A DNA stretch of 64,000 nt, from positions 62,001 through 126,000 of the forward strand of contig CALKVK010000032.1 of NCBI GenBank assembly GCA_937996235.1, given 5' to 3'. Shown here piece after piece: positions 40,206-48,358 of this stretch. Position 1 is the first letter of the stretch, and each line of letters starts with the position of its first letter. A model generated the notes under the pieces. The model was not told the DNA's origin. It searched no databases and saw only the letters and a list, made by a program, of their open reading frames with translations. The translations under genes were made by a program, and so were the position numbers. This DNA is from an uncultured bacterium. GTDB taxonomy: Bacteria; Planctomycetota; JAJSAM01; JAJVHW01.

Positions 40206-41567
40206 ATGAAGAGCCCGCTCCGTTCGGCCGTCCTCGCTGCGGCTGCGCTCGGCGCCGCTGCGGTGTCCGCGTCCGCGGACGTGTTCGTCCTCAAGGACGG
40301 ACGCACGGTGGACGGCAAGGTGCTGAAGGAGGACGGCACCTTCGTCTGGGTCAAGACCCTCGAGAAGACGGAGAAGTTCGCCGTGGCGGACGTCGCGTCG
40401 CGCGAGGAGGGGGAGTCGCCGTACGAGGCGTACGAGCGGCTCTCGCGCGCCGCCGAGTCGAACCAGGACTCGGTGGACGCGCAGTGGCAGCTCTTCGTGT
40501 TCCTGCGCGACAACGCCGGAGACGACAAGAAGCTCCAGAAGGAGCGCGACAAGGCGCTCGGCCGCGTGCTGAAGCTCGCACCCGACAACCCCGACGCGCG
40601 CGACGCGAACGGCGAGACGCGCTTCGAGGGGCGCTGGGTGCCGAAGGCCGACCTGCCGCGGCTCCAGGCCGAGGCCGAGCGCACCCGGCTGCGCAACCAC
40701 TGGACGCTGGAGCTCGGCGTGCCGGTCGAGGTCTACAGGACCGAGCACTTCCTGCTGCTCGACAACACCGGCGAGAAGAACCTCGCGCAGCGCGCGGAGG
40801 CGCTCGAGCAGGGCTACGCGCTCCTGACCGAGCTGACGCACCGCGAGTCGCTGTGGAAGGAGCCGTCGCCGACCATCACGATGGCCGACCACGCCAAGTA
40901 CCTGCCCGTCCTCGACAAGTACGCGAAGTCGTGGGGGATGAGCGACGAGTGGATGAAGTTCGCGCGCCTCGAGACCGGCGGCGGCGTGTGGCGGCAGAAG
41001 CCGCTGCCCATCCAGATCCGCTTCCCGAACCGCGGCGCCGAGGGCATGTGGTACTCGACCGTGCACATGCTCGGGCACCTCTCGATCTGGGTCATCTGGG
41101 GCAACACCGTGCCGCCCACGTGGCTCGAGGAGGGACTCGGCGAGTGGGTCGAGTTCGAGGTGATGGGCGAGAACCTGGCGACGTGCGTCGGCGGCTCCGG
41201 CGCCAAGGTCGCGAAGGGCGGCACGACGGACGAGCCGGCGGGCAAGAAGAAGAAGGGACGCAAGGGCGACCGCGAGGATCTCGACGAGCGCAAGGAGCGC
41301 TGCATCCAGGCCGTGCAGGACGGCACGTTCCCGGGCATGCGGAAGTTCCTGAAGATGAAGATCGGCGACTACTCGACCGCCGAGGAGGGCGCCGCGTACG
41401 GGCTCGTCACGTGGCTGATCTCGAAGGAGCGCGAGAAGTTCGGCGACCTGCTCGAGGCGCTGCGCCGCGGGAGCGCGAAGGAGGACGAGCCGTGGCAGGT
41501 CTACGGCTACGACCTCATCGAGGACATGGAGAGGGATTGGAAGACGTGGGTGCTGTCTGAGTGGTGA
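40206..41567 (+). CDS. Secreted zinc-peptidase-like protein with a disrupted HExxH motif
   Basis: 453 residues. Signal peptide (residues 1-24, ...AVSASA). Residues 25-70 form a small beta domain (VFVLKDGRTVDGKVL). The C-terminal half resembles gluzincin-type (DUF1570/peptidase MA-like) proteins: YSTVHMLGHLS stands where HExxH is expected, so the catalytic Glu is Met, while WLEEGLGEWVE keeps the downstream Glu ligand pattern. It is therefore probably inactive or uses altered chemistry. A Lys-rich loop (KKKKGRKG) interrupts the fold. ATG 40206 has a strong ribosome-binding site. Its last ten codons form one arm of a 30-bp perfect hairpin. Confidence 0.75.
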   Translation: MKSPLRSAVLAAAALGAAAVSASADVFVLKDGRTVDGKVLKEDGTFVWVKTLEKTEKFAVADVASREEGESPYEAYERLSRAAESNQDSVDAQWQLFVFLRDNAGDDKKLQKERDKALGRVLKLAPDNPDARDANGETRFEGRWVPKADLPRLQAEAERTRLRNHWTLELGVPVEVYRTEHFLLLDNTGEKNLAQRAEALEQGYALLTELTHRESLWKEPSPTITMADHAKYLPVLDKYAKSWGMSDEWMKFARLETGGGVWRQKPLPIQIRFPNRGAEGMWYSTVHMLGHLSIWVIWGNTVPPTWLEEGLGEWVEFEVMGENLATCVGGSGAKVAKGGTTDEPAGKKKKGRKGDREDLDERKERCIQAVQDGTFPGMRKFLKMKIGDYSTAEEGAAYGLVTWLISKEREKFGDLLEALRRGSAKEDEPWQVYGYDLIEDMERDWKTWVLSEW

Positions 41568-41603
41568 GCCTTCGCTCACCACTCAGACAGCACCCACGTC
41601 TTC
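41540..41603 (+). terminator. 30-bp perfect hairpin overlapping the end of the peptidase-like gene
   Basis: Arms 41540-41569 and 41574-41603 are perfect complements with loop CTTC. The left arm contains the last codons and the TGA (41565-41567); the right arm is an inverted copy of them. TTTCC follows. It may terminate transcription, but the length and perfection exceed ordinary terminators. Confidence 0.7.
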
Positions 41604-41606
41604 TTT

Positions 41607-41974
41607 CCAGTGGTTCCATCCGCTGACGCGGATGGAACATTGCGCGACCGCGGGCTGCGCCCGCGTTCGCTTCCACCCGAGGGTTGGGTAGACCCGTCGC
41701 AGGGTGAGCGGAGCGCCGTCGACGGAAGGGCGTCAGGTGGACGTCGTCGAGCGAGAGCACCACTGCGCGCCCGACGACGGGCGTGCGCCGCCTTCCGAAC
41801 GCAGTCGACGGTCGGGCGCGGTCGACGTCATCCGCCGCGCACGCCTGGCGCCGTGCCGAAGAGGGCGCTCCGCTCACCCTTCGACGGGTGGACCCAACCC
41901 TCGGGTGGAAGCGAGCCGCGCCGAAAGGCGCGCGAGCGCCACGTCCCATCTGCGTCAGCAGATGGGACCACTGG
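41607..41974. repeat. 368-bp inverted-repeat element with covarying hairpins
   Basis: The ends match in inverted orientation: CCAGTGG at 41607-41613 and its complement at 41968-41974. Each end carries an 11-bp hairpin (41613-41638 and 41943-41968) whose arms differ at two positions between copies with both sides changed together, then a second hairpin (41649-41665 and 41917-41932) of different sequence but same place, then a 50-base core (41668-41717 and 41864-41913) with only three mismatches. About 146 bases lie between. No protein-coding gene is convincing. Could be a non-autonomous mobile element or a paired RNA/REP-like repeat. Confidence 0.7.
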
Positions 41975-41986
41975 AGACAGCCGCAG

Positions 41987-42011
41987 GCCGCGGGCGCTCC
42001 GCGCCCGCGGC
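41987..42011. repeat. 11-bp hairpin
   Basis: GCCGCGGGCGC (41987-41997) with its complement at 42001-42011, loop TCC, between the inverted element and the permease gene. Possibly part of a bipartite terminator. Confidence 0.5.
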
Positions 42012-42052
42012 CCGCGGCTGCATTGCGCCTATCGGCGCAATGCAGCCGCGGG
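42011..42052 (-). terminator. 19-bp perfect hairpin overlapping the end of the permease gene
   Basis: Arms 42011-42029 and 42034-42052, loop TATC. The right arm is the last coding part of the minus-strand permease gene, and the left arm an inverted copy just after its TAG stop (42029-42031). It mirrors the arrangement at the convergent gene on the other side of the spacer. Confidence 0.65.
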
Positions 42053-43198
42053 CGGCAGCCGGCTCGCCTTCCAGGCCGGCACCAGGCCGCTGATGACGCC
42101 GACCAGCGTGCTGAAGGTGATCGCGGCGGCGACGACGTCGCCCGTGACGCGGAACGCGAACGCCTGTTCGGTGAAGGTGCCCCAGTTCATCGTGCCGGTG
42201 GCGATGCCGTTCACGGGCAGCGCGATCAGCACGCCGAGGACGCCGCCCGCGAGACCGAGCGTCACGGCCTCGATCAGGAACCCGACGAGCACGCCGAGCG
42301 GGCGGAAGCCGATCGCGAGCAGCGTGCCGACCTCGTGCGTGCGGCGTGCCAGCGAGGCGAGGAGCGTGACGGAGGTGCCGAACGCGGCGCCGACCGCCAT
42401 CACGCCGGCGATGACGTACGCGACGAAGCGGAGCGTGTCGCCGAGCAGTCCGGCCTGCTTCGCGAAGTAGTCCGGCTCGCGCTGCACCTTCACCTGCAGG
42501 CGCGGGTCCGCCTCGAGCGTCGCGATCAGGCGCTCCGCACCGTCCGGACGCGTCGTGTCCGCGCGCGCGCTCGCGAGTCCGTAGACCGGCCGGTCGAGCT
42601 CCTGCATGAAGATCTCGACGTCGCACCAGATCTCGGAGTCGTACGCGCCGCCGCCCGAATCGATGACGCCGACGACCGGCCACGGCTGGCCCTGCAGCTC
42701 GAGGGCGCTGCCGAGGCGGCAGCCCGCGATGCGGCCGAGGAGCGCGCGCCCGACGACGACCTCGCGTGTGCCCGGAGTGAACCGGCGCCCCTCCACGATC
42801 CGCGCGCTGTCGCGGATCGCGAACGACGCGAGCATGACGCCGCGCAGCGGGAAGTTCGCGCTGCCCCCGCCCGCCTTGTCGAGGTTCATGGCTGCGTAGA
42901 GCTCCGCCGACGCGAGCGGCGCGCCGTCCGCCCCGACGGCGATGCCGGGCAGCGCGCGCAGCGCACGGAACTCCTCGCGCTGCATGCCGCTCTCGCCCTC
43001 GCTCGTCGCGCCGCGGCGCAGCACCACGAGGTTCTCCGGCGAGCCGGTGTCGACCAGCGAGAGCTCGAAGCCGCGCGCGAGCGACAGCACGAGCACGAGC
43101 ACGCCGACCGAGAGCCCGATCGACACGACGGAGAGCAGCGTGCCGGAGAGCCGCACCGTCAGGCTGCGCAGGTTGTAGCGGAGGGGGATGCGCGTCAT
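42029..43198 (-). CDS. MacB/FtsX-type ABC transporter permease (second copy)
   Basis: 389 residues. N-terminal membrane helix (about 20-42), a MacB-type periplasmic domain with GREVVVGRALL-like TREVVVGRALL, then three helices (about 265-290, 315-340, 355-380) with the cytoplasmic signature RRTHEVGTLLAIGFRPLGVL and a final GLVPAWKASRLPPAAALR. The family couples ATP hydrolysis to extrusion or lipoprotein release rather than channelling. ATG 43198 overlaps the upstream permease stop (ATGA). Last gene of the operon begun by the HlyD-type gene. Confidence 0.88.
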   Translation of the reverse strand: MTRIPLRYNLRSLTVRLSGTLLSVVSIGLSVGVLVLVLSLARGFELSLVDTGSPENLVVLRRGATSEGESGMQREEFRALRALPGIAVGADGAPLASAELYAAMNLDKAGGGSANFPLRGVMLASFAIRDSARIVEGRRFTPGTREVVVGRALLGRIAGCRLGSALELQGQPWPVVGVIDSGGGAYDSEIWCDVEIFMQELDRPVYGLASARADTTRPDGAERLIATLEADPRLQVKVQREPDYFAKQAGLLGDTLRFVAYVIAGVMAVGAAFGTSVTLLASLARRTHEVGTLLAIGFRPLGVLVGFLIEAVTLGLAGGVLGVLIALPVNGIATGTMNWGTFTEQAFAFRVTGDVVAAAITFSTLVGVISGLVPAWKASRLPPAAALRR

Positions 43199-44358
43199 CG
43201 CCGGGCGAGCGCGTCGAGGACGGGCGTGCGCAGCGCCACCCACGCGGGCAGCACGCCGCTCACGACGCCGATGCCGAGCGAGATCCCGAGCGCCAGCACC
43301 TGCGTCTCCGGCAGCACGGCGAAGGTCGGGAAGAAGCGGTCGAGCTCGGGCACGCCCGCGACGTTGAAGAGCAGGTGCGAGCCGAGGACGCCGGCGAAGC
43401 CGCCCGCTCCGCAGACGACGACGCCCTCCGCGAGGAACAGCGCCGCGATGGTGTGGCCGGGGAAGCCGAGCGCGCGCAGGACGCCCACCTCGAGCCGGCG
43501 CTCCTGACCGTGCAGGAGCAGCGTGTTGAGGGCGATCATGAACGCCGCGAAGAGCACGGCGCCGCCGATCATCGAGAGGAGCAGCGGCAGGTTGCCCCAC
43601 ATCGAGACGAACATCTGGTTGAACGCCGCCTCGGTCAGCGTGCGCGTGCGGTGATCGCTCGACTCGAAGCGCGCGTCCACGGCGCGGCTCAGCTCCGCGA
43701 TGTCGGTGCCCGGGTCGAGCTCCAGCGTGAACGTGCTCACGGAGCCGCGCCGGCCGCTGTTCTCGTCCAGGTAGTCCCAGTGGAAGAACATCGTGCTGCC
43801 GTCCATCTGGCCGCTGCCGGGGCGGTAGATGCCGCGCACGTTGAAGTGCCAGTCGCCGGGGAAGAGGTTCCCGATCAGGTCGATCACGTCGCCCGGCTTC
43901 CAGCCGTACTTGAGCGCGATGTCCTCGCCGACGATGCAGCCCGCGCGGTCGGCCTCGAAGGCGTCCCACTGCTCGGTGGGCATCAGGATGTCCTGCCGAC
44001 CCGCCGCGCGGTCGCCGAACACCGCGCGCAGCTCGCGCGGCTGCGTCGCGAAGCGCGCGAACATGTTCTTCTCGTCGATGTAGACGCCGCCGAACCAGGT
44101 CCAGTCGCAGACCTCGCGCACTCCGGGGAACGAGCGCAGCTCCGGCTCGATCTTGCGCGGCAGGAACACGAACAGCGACACGGCGCTCGACACCACGACG
44201 CGGTTCGCGCCGGCGGCCTGCACGGCGCCGTCGAGCGTCGTGATCACCGTGCGCAGCATCGTGAGCAGGAACACGGCGAGCGCGACGCCCGCACTCGTCA
44301 GCAGCACGCGCAGCCACGCGTTCCGCAGGTGCGCGAAGAAGAGGCGCCAGGGCGTCAC
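43195..44358 (-). CDS. MacB/FtsX-type ABC transporter permease (first copy)
   Basis: 387 residues. Same four-helix layout as the next gene: LTSAGVALAVFLLTMLR near residue 20, a periplasmic domain (about 50-270) containing CIVGEDIALKYGWKPGD, then three helices with RRLEVGVLRALGFPGH and SGVLPAWVALRTPVLDALA. The two permeases presumably form a heterodimer around the single ATPase. GTG 44358 overlaps the ATPase stop (GTGA). Confidence 0.88.
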   Translation of the reverse strand: MTPWRLFFAHLRNAWLRVLLTSAGVALAVFLLTMLRTVITTLDGAVQAAGANRVVVSSAVSLFVFLPRKIEPELRSFPGVREVCDWTWFGGVYIDEKNMFARFATQPRELRAVFGDRAAGRQDILMPTEQWDAFEADRAGCIVGEDIALKYGWKPGDVIDLIGNLFPGDWHFNVRGIYRPGSGQMDGSTMFFHWDYLDENSGRRGSVSTFTLELDPGTDIAELSRAVDARFESSDHRTRTLTEAAFNQMFVSMWGNLPLLLSMIGGAVLFAAFMIALNTLLLHGQERRLEVGVLRALGFPGHTIAALFLAEGVVVCGAGGFAGVLGSHLLFNVAGVPELDRFFPTFAVLPETQVLALGISLGIGVVSGVLPAWVALRTPVLDALARR

Positions 44359-45041
44359 TCGACGAGCGCCTCGCGCGTGGCGATCGCGCCCTTCTCGAGG
44401 TGCACGAGGCGGTCGGCGCACTCGGCCGCGTGCGGGTCGTGCGTCACCATCACGATCGCCTTCCCGAACTGCGCGCGGAGCGCGCCGAGCAGCGCGAGGA
44501 TCTCCTGCGCCGAGCGCGCGTCGAGGTCGCCGGTCGGCTCGTCCGCGAGCAGGAAGCTCGGGTCCGTGACGATCGCGCGTGCGATCGCGACGCGCTGCTG
44601 CTGCCCGCCGGAGAGCTGCGTCGGCAGGTGGTCGTCGCGGTCGGCGAGGCCGACGACGTCGAGCGCCGCCGCGACGTGCGCGCGCCGCTCGCGCCGCGAG
44701 AGCGGCGTGAGGAGCAGCGGCAGCTCCACGTTCTGCGCAGCCGTGAGCACGGGCAGGAGGTTGTAGAGCTGGAAGACGAAGCCGACGTGACGGCTGCGCC
44801 ACGCCGCCAGATCCGCGGCGCTGCGGCCGACGATCTCGTCGTCGGCCACGCGGATCGAGCCCGCGTCGGGGACGTCGAGCCCGCCGAGCAGGTTGAGCAG
44901 CGTGGTCTTGCCGCTGCCGCTCGGACCCATCAGCGCGACCCACTCGCCCTCGGCGACGTCGAGGTCGAGGCGGTCGAGCACGCGCAGGCTCTCGCCGCCC
45001 CGCGTGTACGACTTCACCACCTCGCGTGCGCGGATCAGCAT
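44355..45041 (-). CDS. MacB/LolD-type ABC transporter ATPase
   Basis: 228 residues, the standard size. Walker A GPSGSGKTTLLNLLGG, Q-loop FVFQLYNLLPVLTA, ABC signature QLSGGQQQRVAIARA, Walker B LLADEPTGDLD and the H-switch MVTHDPHAAE are intact. The EPTGDLD form is typical of the MacB/LolD/FtsE group. ATG 45041 overlaps the HlyD-type stop; an in-frame GTG at 45044 is equally placed. Powers the two permeases downstream. Confidence 0.95.
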   Translation of the reverse strand: MLIRAREVVKSYTRGGESLRVLDRLDLDVAEGEWVALMGPSGSGKTTLLNLLGGLDVPDAGSIRVADDEIVGRSAADLAAWRSRHVGFVFQLYNLLPVLTAAQNVELPLLLTPLSRRERRAHVAAALDVVGLADRDDHLPTQLSGGQQQRVAIARAIVTDPSFLLADEPTGDLDARSAQEILALLGALRAQFGKAIVMVTHDPHAAECADRLVHLEKGAIATREALVE

Positions 45042-46459
45042 CACGGCGTCTGCGCGTCGCCGGCGACCTGGACGCGCGCGCCCTCGGCGAGCTTCGGATC
45101 GGGGTCGAGCACGACGACCTCGCCGCCGCGCAGGCCCTCGGCCACCTCGACGCGCCCGTCCGCGTCGGCTGCGCCCGTCGTCGCGACGGCGTGGAAGGTC
45201 ACCGCGCGGTCCGCGTAGAGGAACACGCCGCGCGCGCCGTCGCGCGTGGTCAGGGCGCGCTCGGGGACGAGCACGCGGTCCTTGCCGAGCACGCGGGAGG
45301 CGGCGTCCTCGTCGAGGAACTCGACCCGACCGCTCATCTCGGGCCGCACGCGGTCGTCGAGGGCGTCGAAGACGACCTTCACCTGCACCGTGCCGCGCGT
45401 GCGGTCGGCGGTGGGGACGACCTGGCGCACGCGGCCCGCGAACGGCTCCGTGCACGCGTCGAGCACGATGCGGCAGGGGAGACCTTCGGTGACGCGGCCG
45501 ATGTCGCGCTCGATGACGTCCACCTCCATCTCGAGCGACTCGAAGTCGGCGAGCGTCACGATCGCGCCGCGCGTCGTGCTGCCCGCGGCGTTCACGGGCG
45601 CGACCATCTCGCCGACCTCCGCCTCCTTGCGGAGCACGACGCCGTCGAACGGCGCGCGGATGTCCGCGTCGTCGCGCAGCGCCTCGGCCCGCTCGAGGCC
45701 GGCCTGCGCGACGTCGACGGCGGCGTGCGCCGACGCGAGGCGCGCCGCGAGCACGTCGACGCGTGTGCGGCTCTCCGCGGTCTCCGCGCGCGCGGCGGCC
45801 AGTCCCGCGGTGGCCTCCGCGACCTGCGCGCGTCGCACGTCGAGGGCCGAGCGGCGCGCCGCGACGTCGTCTGCGGAGGCGCCGCCGGACGGCAGCAGGC
45901 GCTCGTCGACCGCGAGCTGGCGCGCCGCCTCCTCCTCGTTGGCGCGGGCCGACACCAGCGCCGCCTCGGCCTGCGCGTCGCGGCGCTCCGACGTCGCCAC
46001 CACGCTGCGCGCCTGCACGACCTCCTGCTCCGCGACGCCGACCTCGCTCCGCGCGCGCGCGAGCGCGGCGCGCGCCTCGGCGACGGCGGCGACGAGATCG
46101 GCCTGCCCGAGCCGGCCGACGAGCTGCCCCTTCTCCACGCGGTCGTTCACGTCCACGAGCAGCGCCTCGAGACGCCCCGAGAGCCGGCTCGAGATCGCCG
46201 CGCGGCGCCGCGCGACCACGTAGCCGCTGGCGGTCGTGCGCACGGCGCCCTGCGTGGCCGCCACCCGCGCGACGGTGTCGGTCACGACGCGCGGCACGAG
46301 GAGCTGCCGCGCGAGGAGCGCGAGCCCGCCGAGCACGAGCAGCACCACGATGCCCGCGAGCCACGGGATGCGGACACGGCGCCGTCCCTCGGCGCCGCGC
46401 TCGATGCGGAGCGTGGAGAGGTCCCGTGCCGGGAGGGTTGCCTGCTGCGTGTCCGCCAC
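45041..46459 (-). CDS. MacA/HlyD-type periplasmic adaptor
   Basis: 472 residues. Membrane anchor at about 33-55; a beta-barrel/lipoyl half (ASGYVVARRRAAISSRL), a long coiled-coil hairpin (about 115-240, Ala/Glu/Arg-rich heptads), the second lipoyl half (IRAPFDGVVLRKEAEVGEMV) and C-terminal beta domains (VPTADRTRGTVQVKV). Adaptors of this kind connect an inner-membrane ABC pump to an outer-membrane channel; no TolC gene is in the window. Start GTG 46459 after GGCGGAG. First gene of the four-gene operon. Confidence 0.92.
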   Translation of the reverse strand: MADTQQATLPARDLSTLRIERGAEGRRRVRIPWLAGIVVLLVLGGLALLARQLLVPRVVTDTVARVAATQGAVRTTASGYVVARRRAAISSRLSGRLEALLVDVNDRVEKGQLVGRLGQADLVAAVAEARAALARARSEVGVAEQEVVQARSVVATSERRDAQAEAALVSARANEEEAARQLAVDERLLPSGGASADDVAARRSALDVRRAQVAEATAGLAAARAETAESRTRVDVLAARLASAHAAVDVAQAGLERAEALRDDADIRAPFDGVVLRKEAEVGEMVAPVNAAGSTTRGAIVTLADFESLEMEVDVIERDIGRVTEGLPCRIVLDACTEPFAGRVRQVVPTADRTRGTVQVKVVFDALDDRVRPEMSGRVEFLDEDAASRVLGKDRVLVPERALTTRDGARGVFLYADRAVTFHAVATTGAADADGRVEVAEGLRGGEVVVLDPDPKLAEGARVQVAGDAQTP

Positions 46460-46519
46460 GTGTCGTCTCCGCCGTGCGTGGTGCGTCCGGGCCGTGCGCC
46501 CGTCGCGGGCGCGCGGGTC

Positions 46520-46525
46520 ACGTTA
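46520..46525 (-). promoter_or_regulatory. Possible -10 box TAACGT of the MacAB-like operon
   Basis: TAACGT on the minus strand about 60 bases before GTG 46459, in the 127-base gap after the second ABC operon. No clear -35. Confidence 0.3.
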
Positions 46526-46586
46526 GCGCGCGTGCGCAGCGGCGCCTCGCGATCCCGCGTGGCGGCGGGCCGCGGAGCCCGGCCGC

Positions 46587-47393
46587 TCAGGCGGGCTGCG
46601 CGTGGCGCCCGCGGTACTCGGTGCGCTCGACGAGCAGGAGCGCGATCCCGATCGACACGGCGGCGGCGCACACGAAGACGCCGACCGAGAACGCCGTCGA
46701 CGCCGGCGGATCGAGACGCGCCGCCTGGGTGAGGACGCGGCGGCCGACCGGCGATGCCACCGGGTGGAGCATGGAGCGCACGTAGTGGACGAGCGTCAGG
46801 CGCGCGATGGTGCCCGAGACGAACGAGAGCGAGTTCTCGAGCAGGATGAACACGACGCCGCACACGAGCCCGCGGCGCGTCCACGTCGCCGCTGCGGCGA
46901 ACAGGCCGATGTACGCGGGGTACGCGAGGAGCGTCGCCGCGACGGCGGTGCGCGCCACGGGCGCGAGCTCGACCGATGCCCCGTCGAGCGGGAGCACCGT
47001 GCCGAGCACGCCGAGCGGCAGCAGGACGACGCCGACGAGGATCGCCGCGACGATGCGCCCGAACATCACCGCCGAGCGCCGCAGCGGCGACGTGAACCAG
47101 TACGAGAGCGTGCCCTCGTCGCTCTCGGGCCAAGGGAACGCGGTCGCGAGGACGAGCGCGAACGCCGGCAGCGCGATGCCGAACTGGTAGAGCGAGAGCG
47201 CCGCGTACGCGAACTGCTCCTGCTTCACGTCGGGCTTGCCGCGCGCGACCGTCAGCGAGAGCAGCGCGGGGAGCAGCAGCGGCGCGAGCGCGACGAGCGT
47301 GCGCCGCCCGCGCAGCGTGCGCCGCAGCGTGAGCAGCGCCACGTGGTACGCGCCCTCGACGAAGTCGCTCCGGCCGCGCGGCGCGCCGCTCAT
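46587..47393 (-). CDS. ABC-2 type transporter permease
   Basis: 268 residues with about six hydrophobic helices (for example VALAPLLLPALLSLTVA, FGIALPAFALVLATAF, IVAAILVGVVLLPLGVLG). EGTLSYWFTSPLRRSAVMFGR is the cytoplasmic segment common to ABC-2 permeases of the NosY/YhaQ kind. ATG 47393 overlaps the stop of the ATPase gene (ATGA), so the pair works together. Substrate unknown. Confidence 0.8.
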   Translation of the reverse strand: MSGAPRGRSDFVEGAYHVALLTLRRTLRGRRTLVALAPLLLPALLSLTVARGKPDVKQEQFAYAALSLYQFGIALPAFALVLATAFPWPESDEGTLSYWFTSPLRRSAVMFGRIVAAILVGVVLLPLGVLGTVLPLDGASVELAPVARTAVAATLLAYPAYIGLFAAAATWTRRGLVCGVVFILLENSLSFVSGTIARLTLVHYVRSMLHPVASPVGRRVLTQAARLDPPASTAFSVGVFVCAAAVSIGIALLLVERTEYRGRHAQPA

Positions 47394-48358
47394 GCCGTCG
47401 CCCTCGGGCGCGCACCGACGCGCTCGTGGTGCACGTGCACGAGCGCGTCGAAGAGCGCCTGGAGTCCGTCGTCGGGGCTCGCCACGCCGAGCACGCCGAG
47501 CTCGTCGGCGGCGCACGCCTCGGTGAGCGTCGCGTAGAGCAGGTCCGGGCGCGACGTCGTCACGTCGACCGCGCCCTCGCGGATGCGCACGCCCTCGACG
47601 CACTCCCAGCCGGCGAGCAGGACCGCGAGCCGGCGCGGCTCGCGCGCCGCCAGCTCGATGCGGTGGGGGATGCGGTCGACGAGCGCGCGGATCTCGCGCG
47701 CGTCGCCCTGTGCCGCGACGCGCCCGCGGTGGAGCAGGATCACCTCGCGCGTGACCTGCTCCACCTCGGGCAGCACGTGCGACGAGAACAGCACGGTGCC
47801 GCCGGCCGCCGCGCGCTCGCGCACCATGCGCTGCACGCGCGCGCGCCACAGCGGGTCGAGGCCCGTCAGCGGCTCGTCGAGGAACACGATCTCGGGCTCG
47901 TGCGCGAACGCGGTGCAGAGCTTCACGCGCTGCCGCATGCCCTTCGAGAAGCCGCGCAGCGTGCGGTGCGCGGCGTCGGTGAGCCCCACGCGCTCCAGCC
48001 ACTCGAGGGCGCGCGCGCGCGCGGCGGCGACGTCGAAGCCGCGCAGGCGCAGCAGGAACGCGAGGAACTCGACCGCCGACAGGTCCTCGAAGAGCGCGTC
48101 CTGCTCCGGGCAGATGCCGATGCGCGCGTAGAGCGCCGCGTTCGCGAACGGCTCGAGGCCCAGCACCTGCACCGTGCCGAGCCCCGGACGCAGTTCGCCC
48201 GTGAGCAGCTTGAGGAGCGTCGACTTGCCCGCGCCGTTCGGTCCCAGCAGCCCGACGATGCCGGGGCGGATCTCGAGCGAGACGTCGTTCAGCGCGACGA
48301 CCTCGCCGTACGCGCGCGTGACGCGCTCGACGCGCATGACGGGCTCCACGGCGCTCAC
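47390..48358 (-). CDS. ABC-2 type transporter ATPase (second pair)
   Basis: 322 residues. Walker A LLGPNGAGKSTLLKLLTG, Q-loop GICPEQDALF, signature RGFSKGMRQRVKL (the non-canonical FSKGM form usual in ABC-2 ATPases), Walker B IVFLDEPLTGLDP and switch His in FSSHVLPE. The last 90 residues form a regulatory domain. GTG 48358 overlaps the stop of the preceding permease gene; an ATG 21 bases in is an alternative. Confidence 0.93.
   Translation of the reverse strand: MSAVEPVMRVERVTRAYGEVVALNDVSLEIRPGIVGLLGPNGAGKSTLLKLLTGELRPGLGTVQVLGLEPFANAALYARIGICPEQDALFEDLSAVEFLAFLLRLRGFDVAAARARALEWLERVGLTDAAHRTLRGFSKGMRQRVKLCTAFAHEPEIVFLDEPLTGLDPLWRARVQRMVRERAAAGGTVLFSSHVLPEVEQVTREVILLHRGRVAAQGDAREIRALVDRIPHRIELAAREPRRLAVLLAGWECVEGVRIREGAVDVTTSRPDLLYATLTEACAADELGVLGVASPDDGLQALFDALVHVHHERVGARPRATA

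Noticed and set aside
41640..42093. Short open frames in the palindromic spacer (for example peptides with GWVDPS and FHPRVG)
   Set aside because: They come from the two inverted copies of the repeat core, have biased composition, no ribosome-binding site and no family resemblance.
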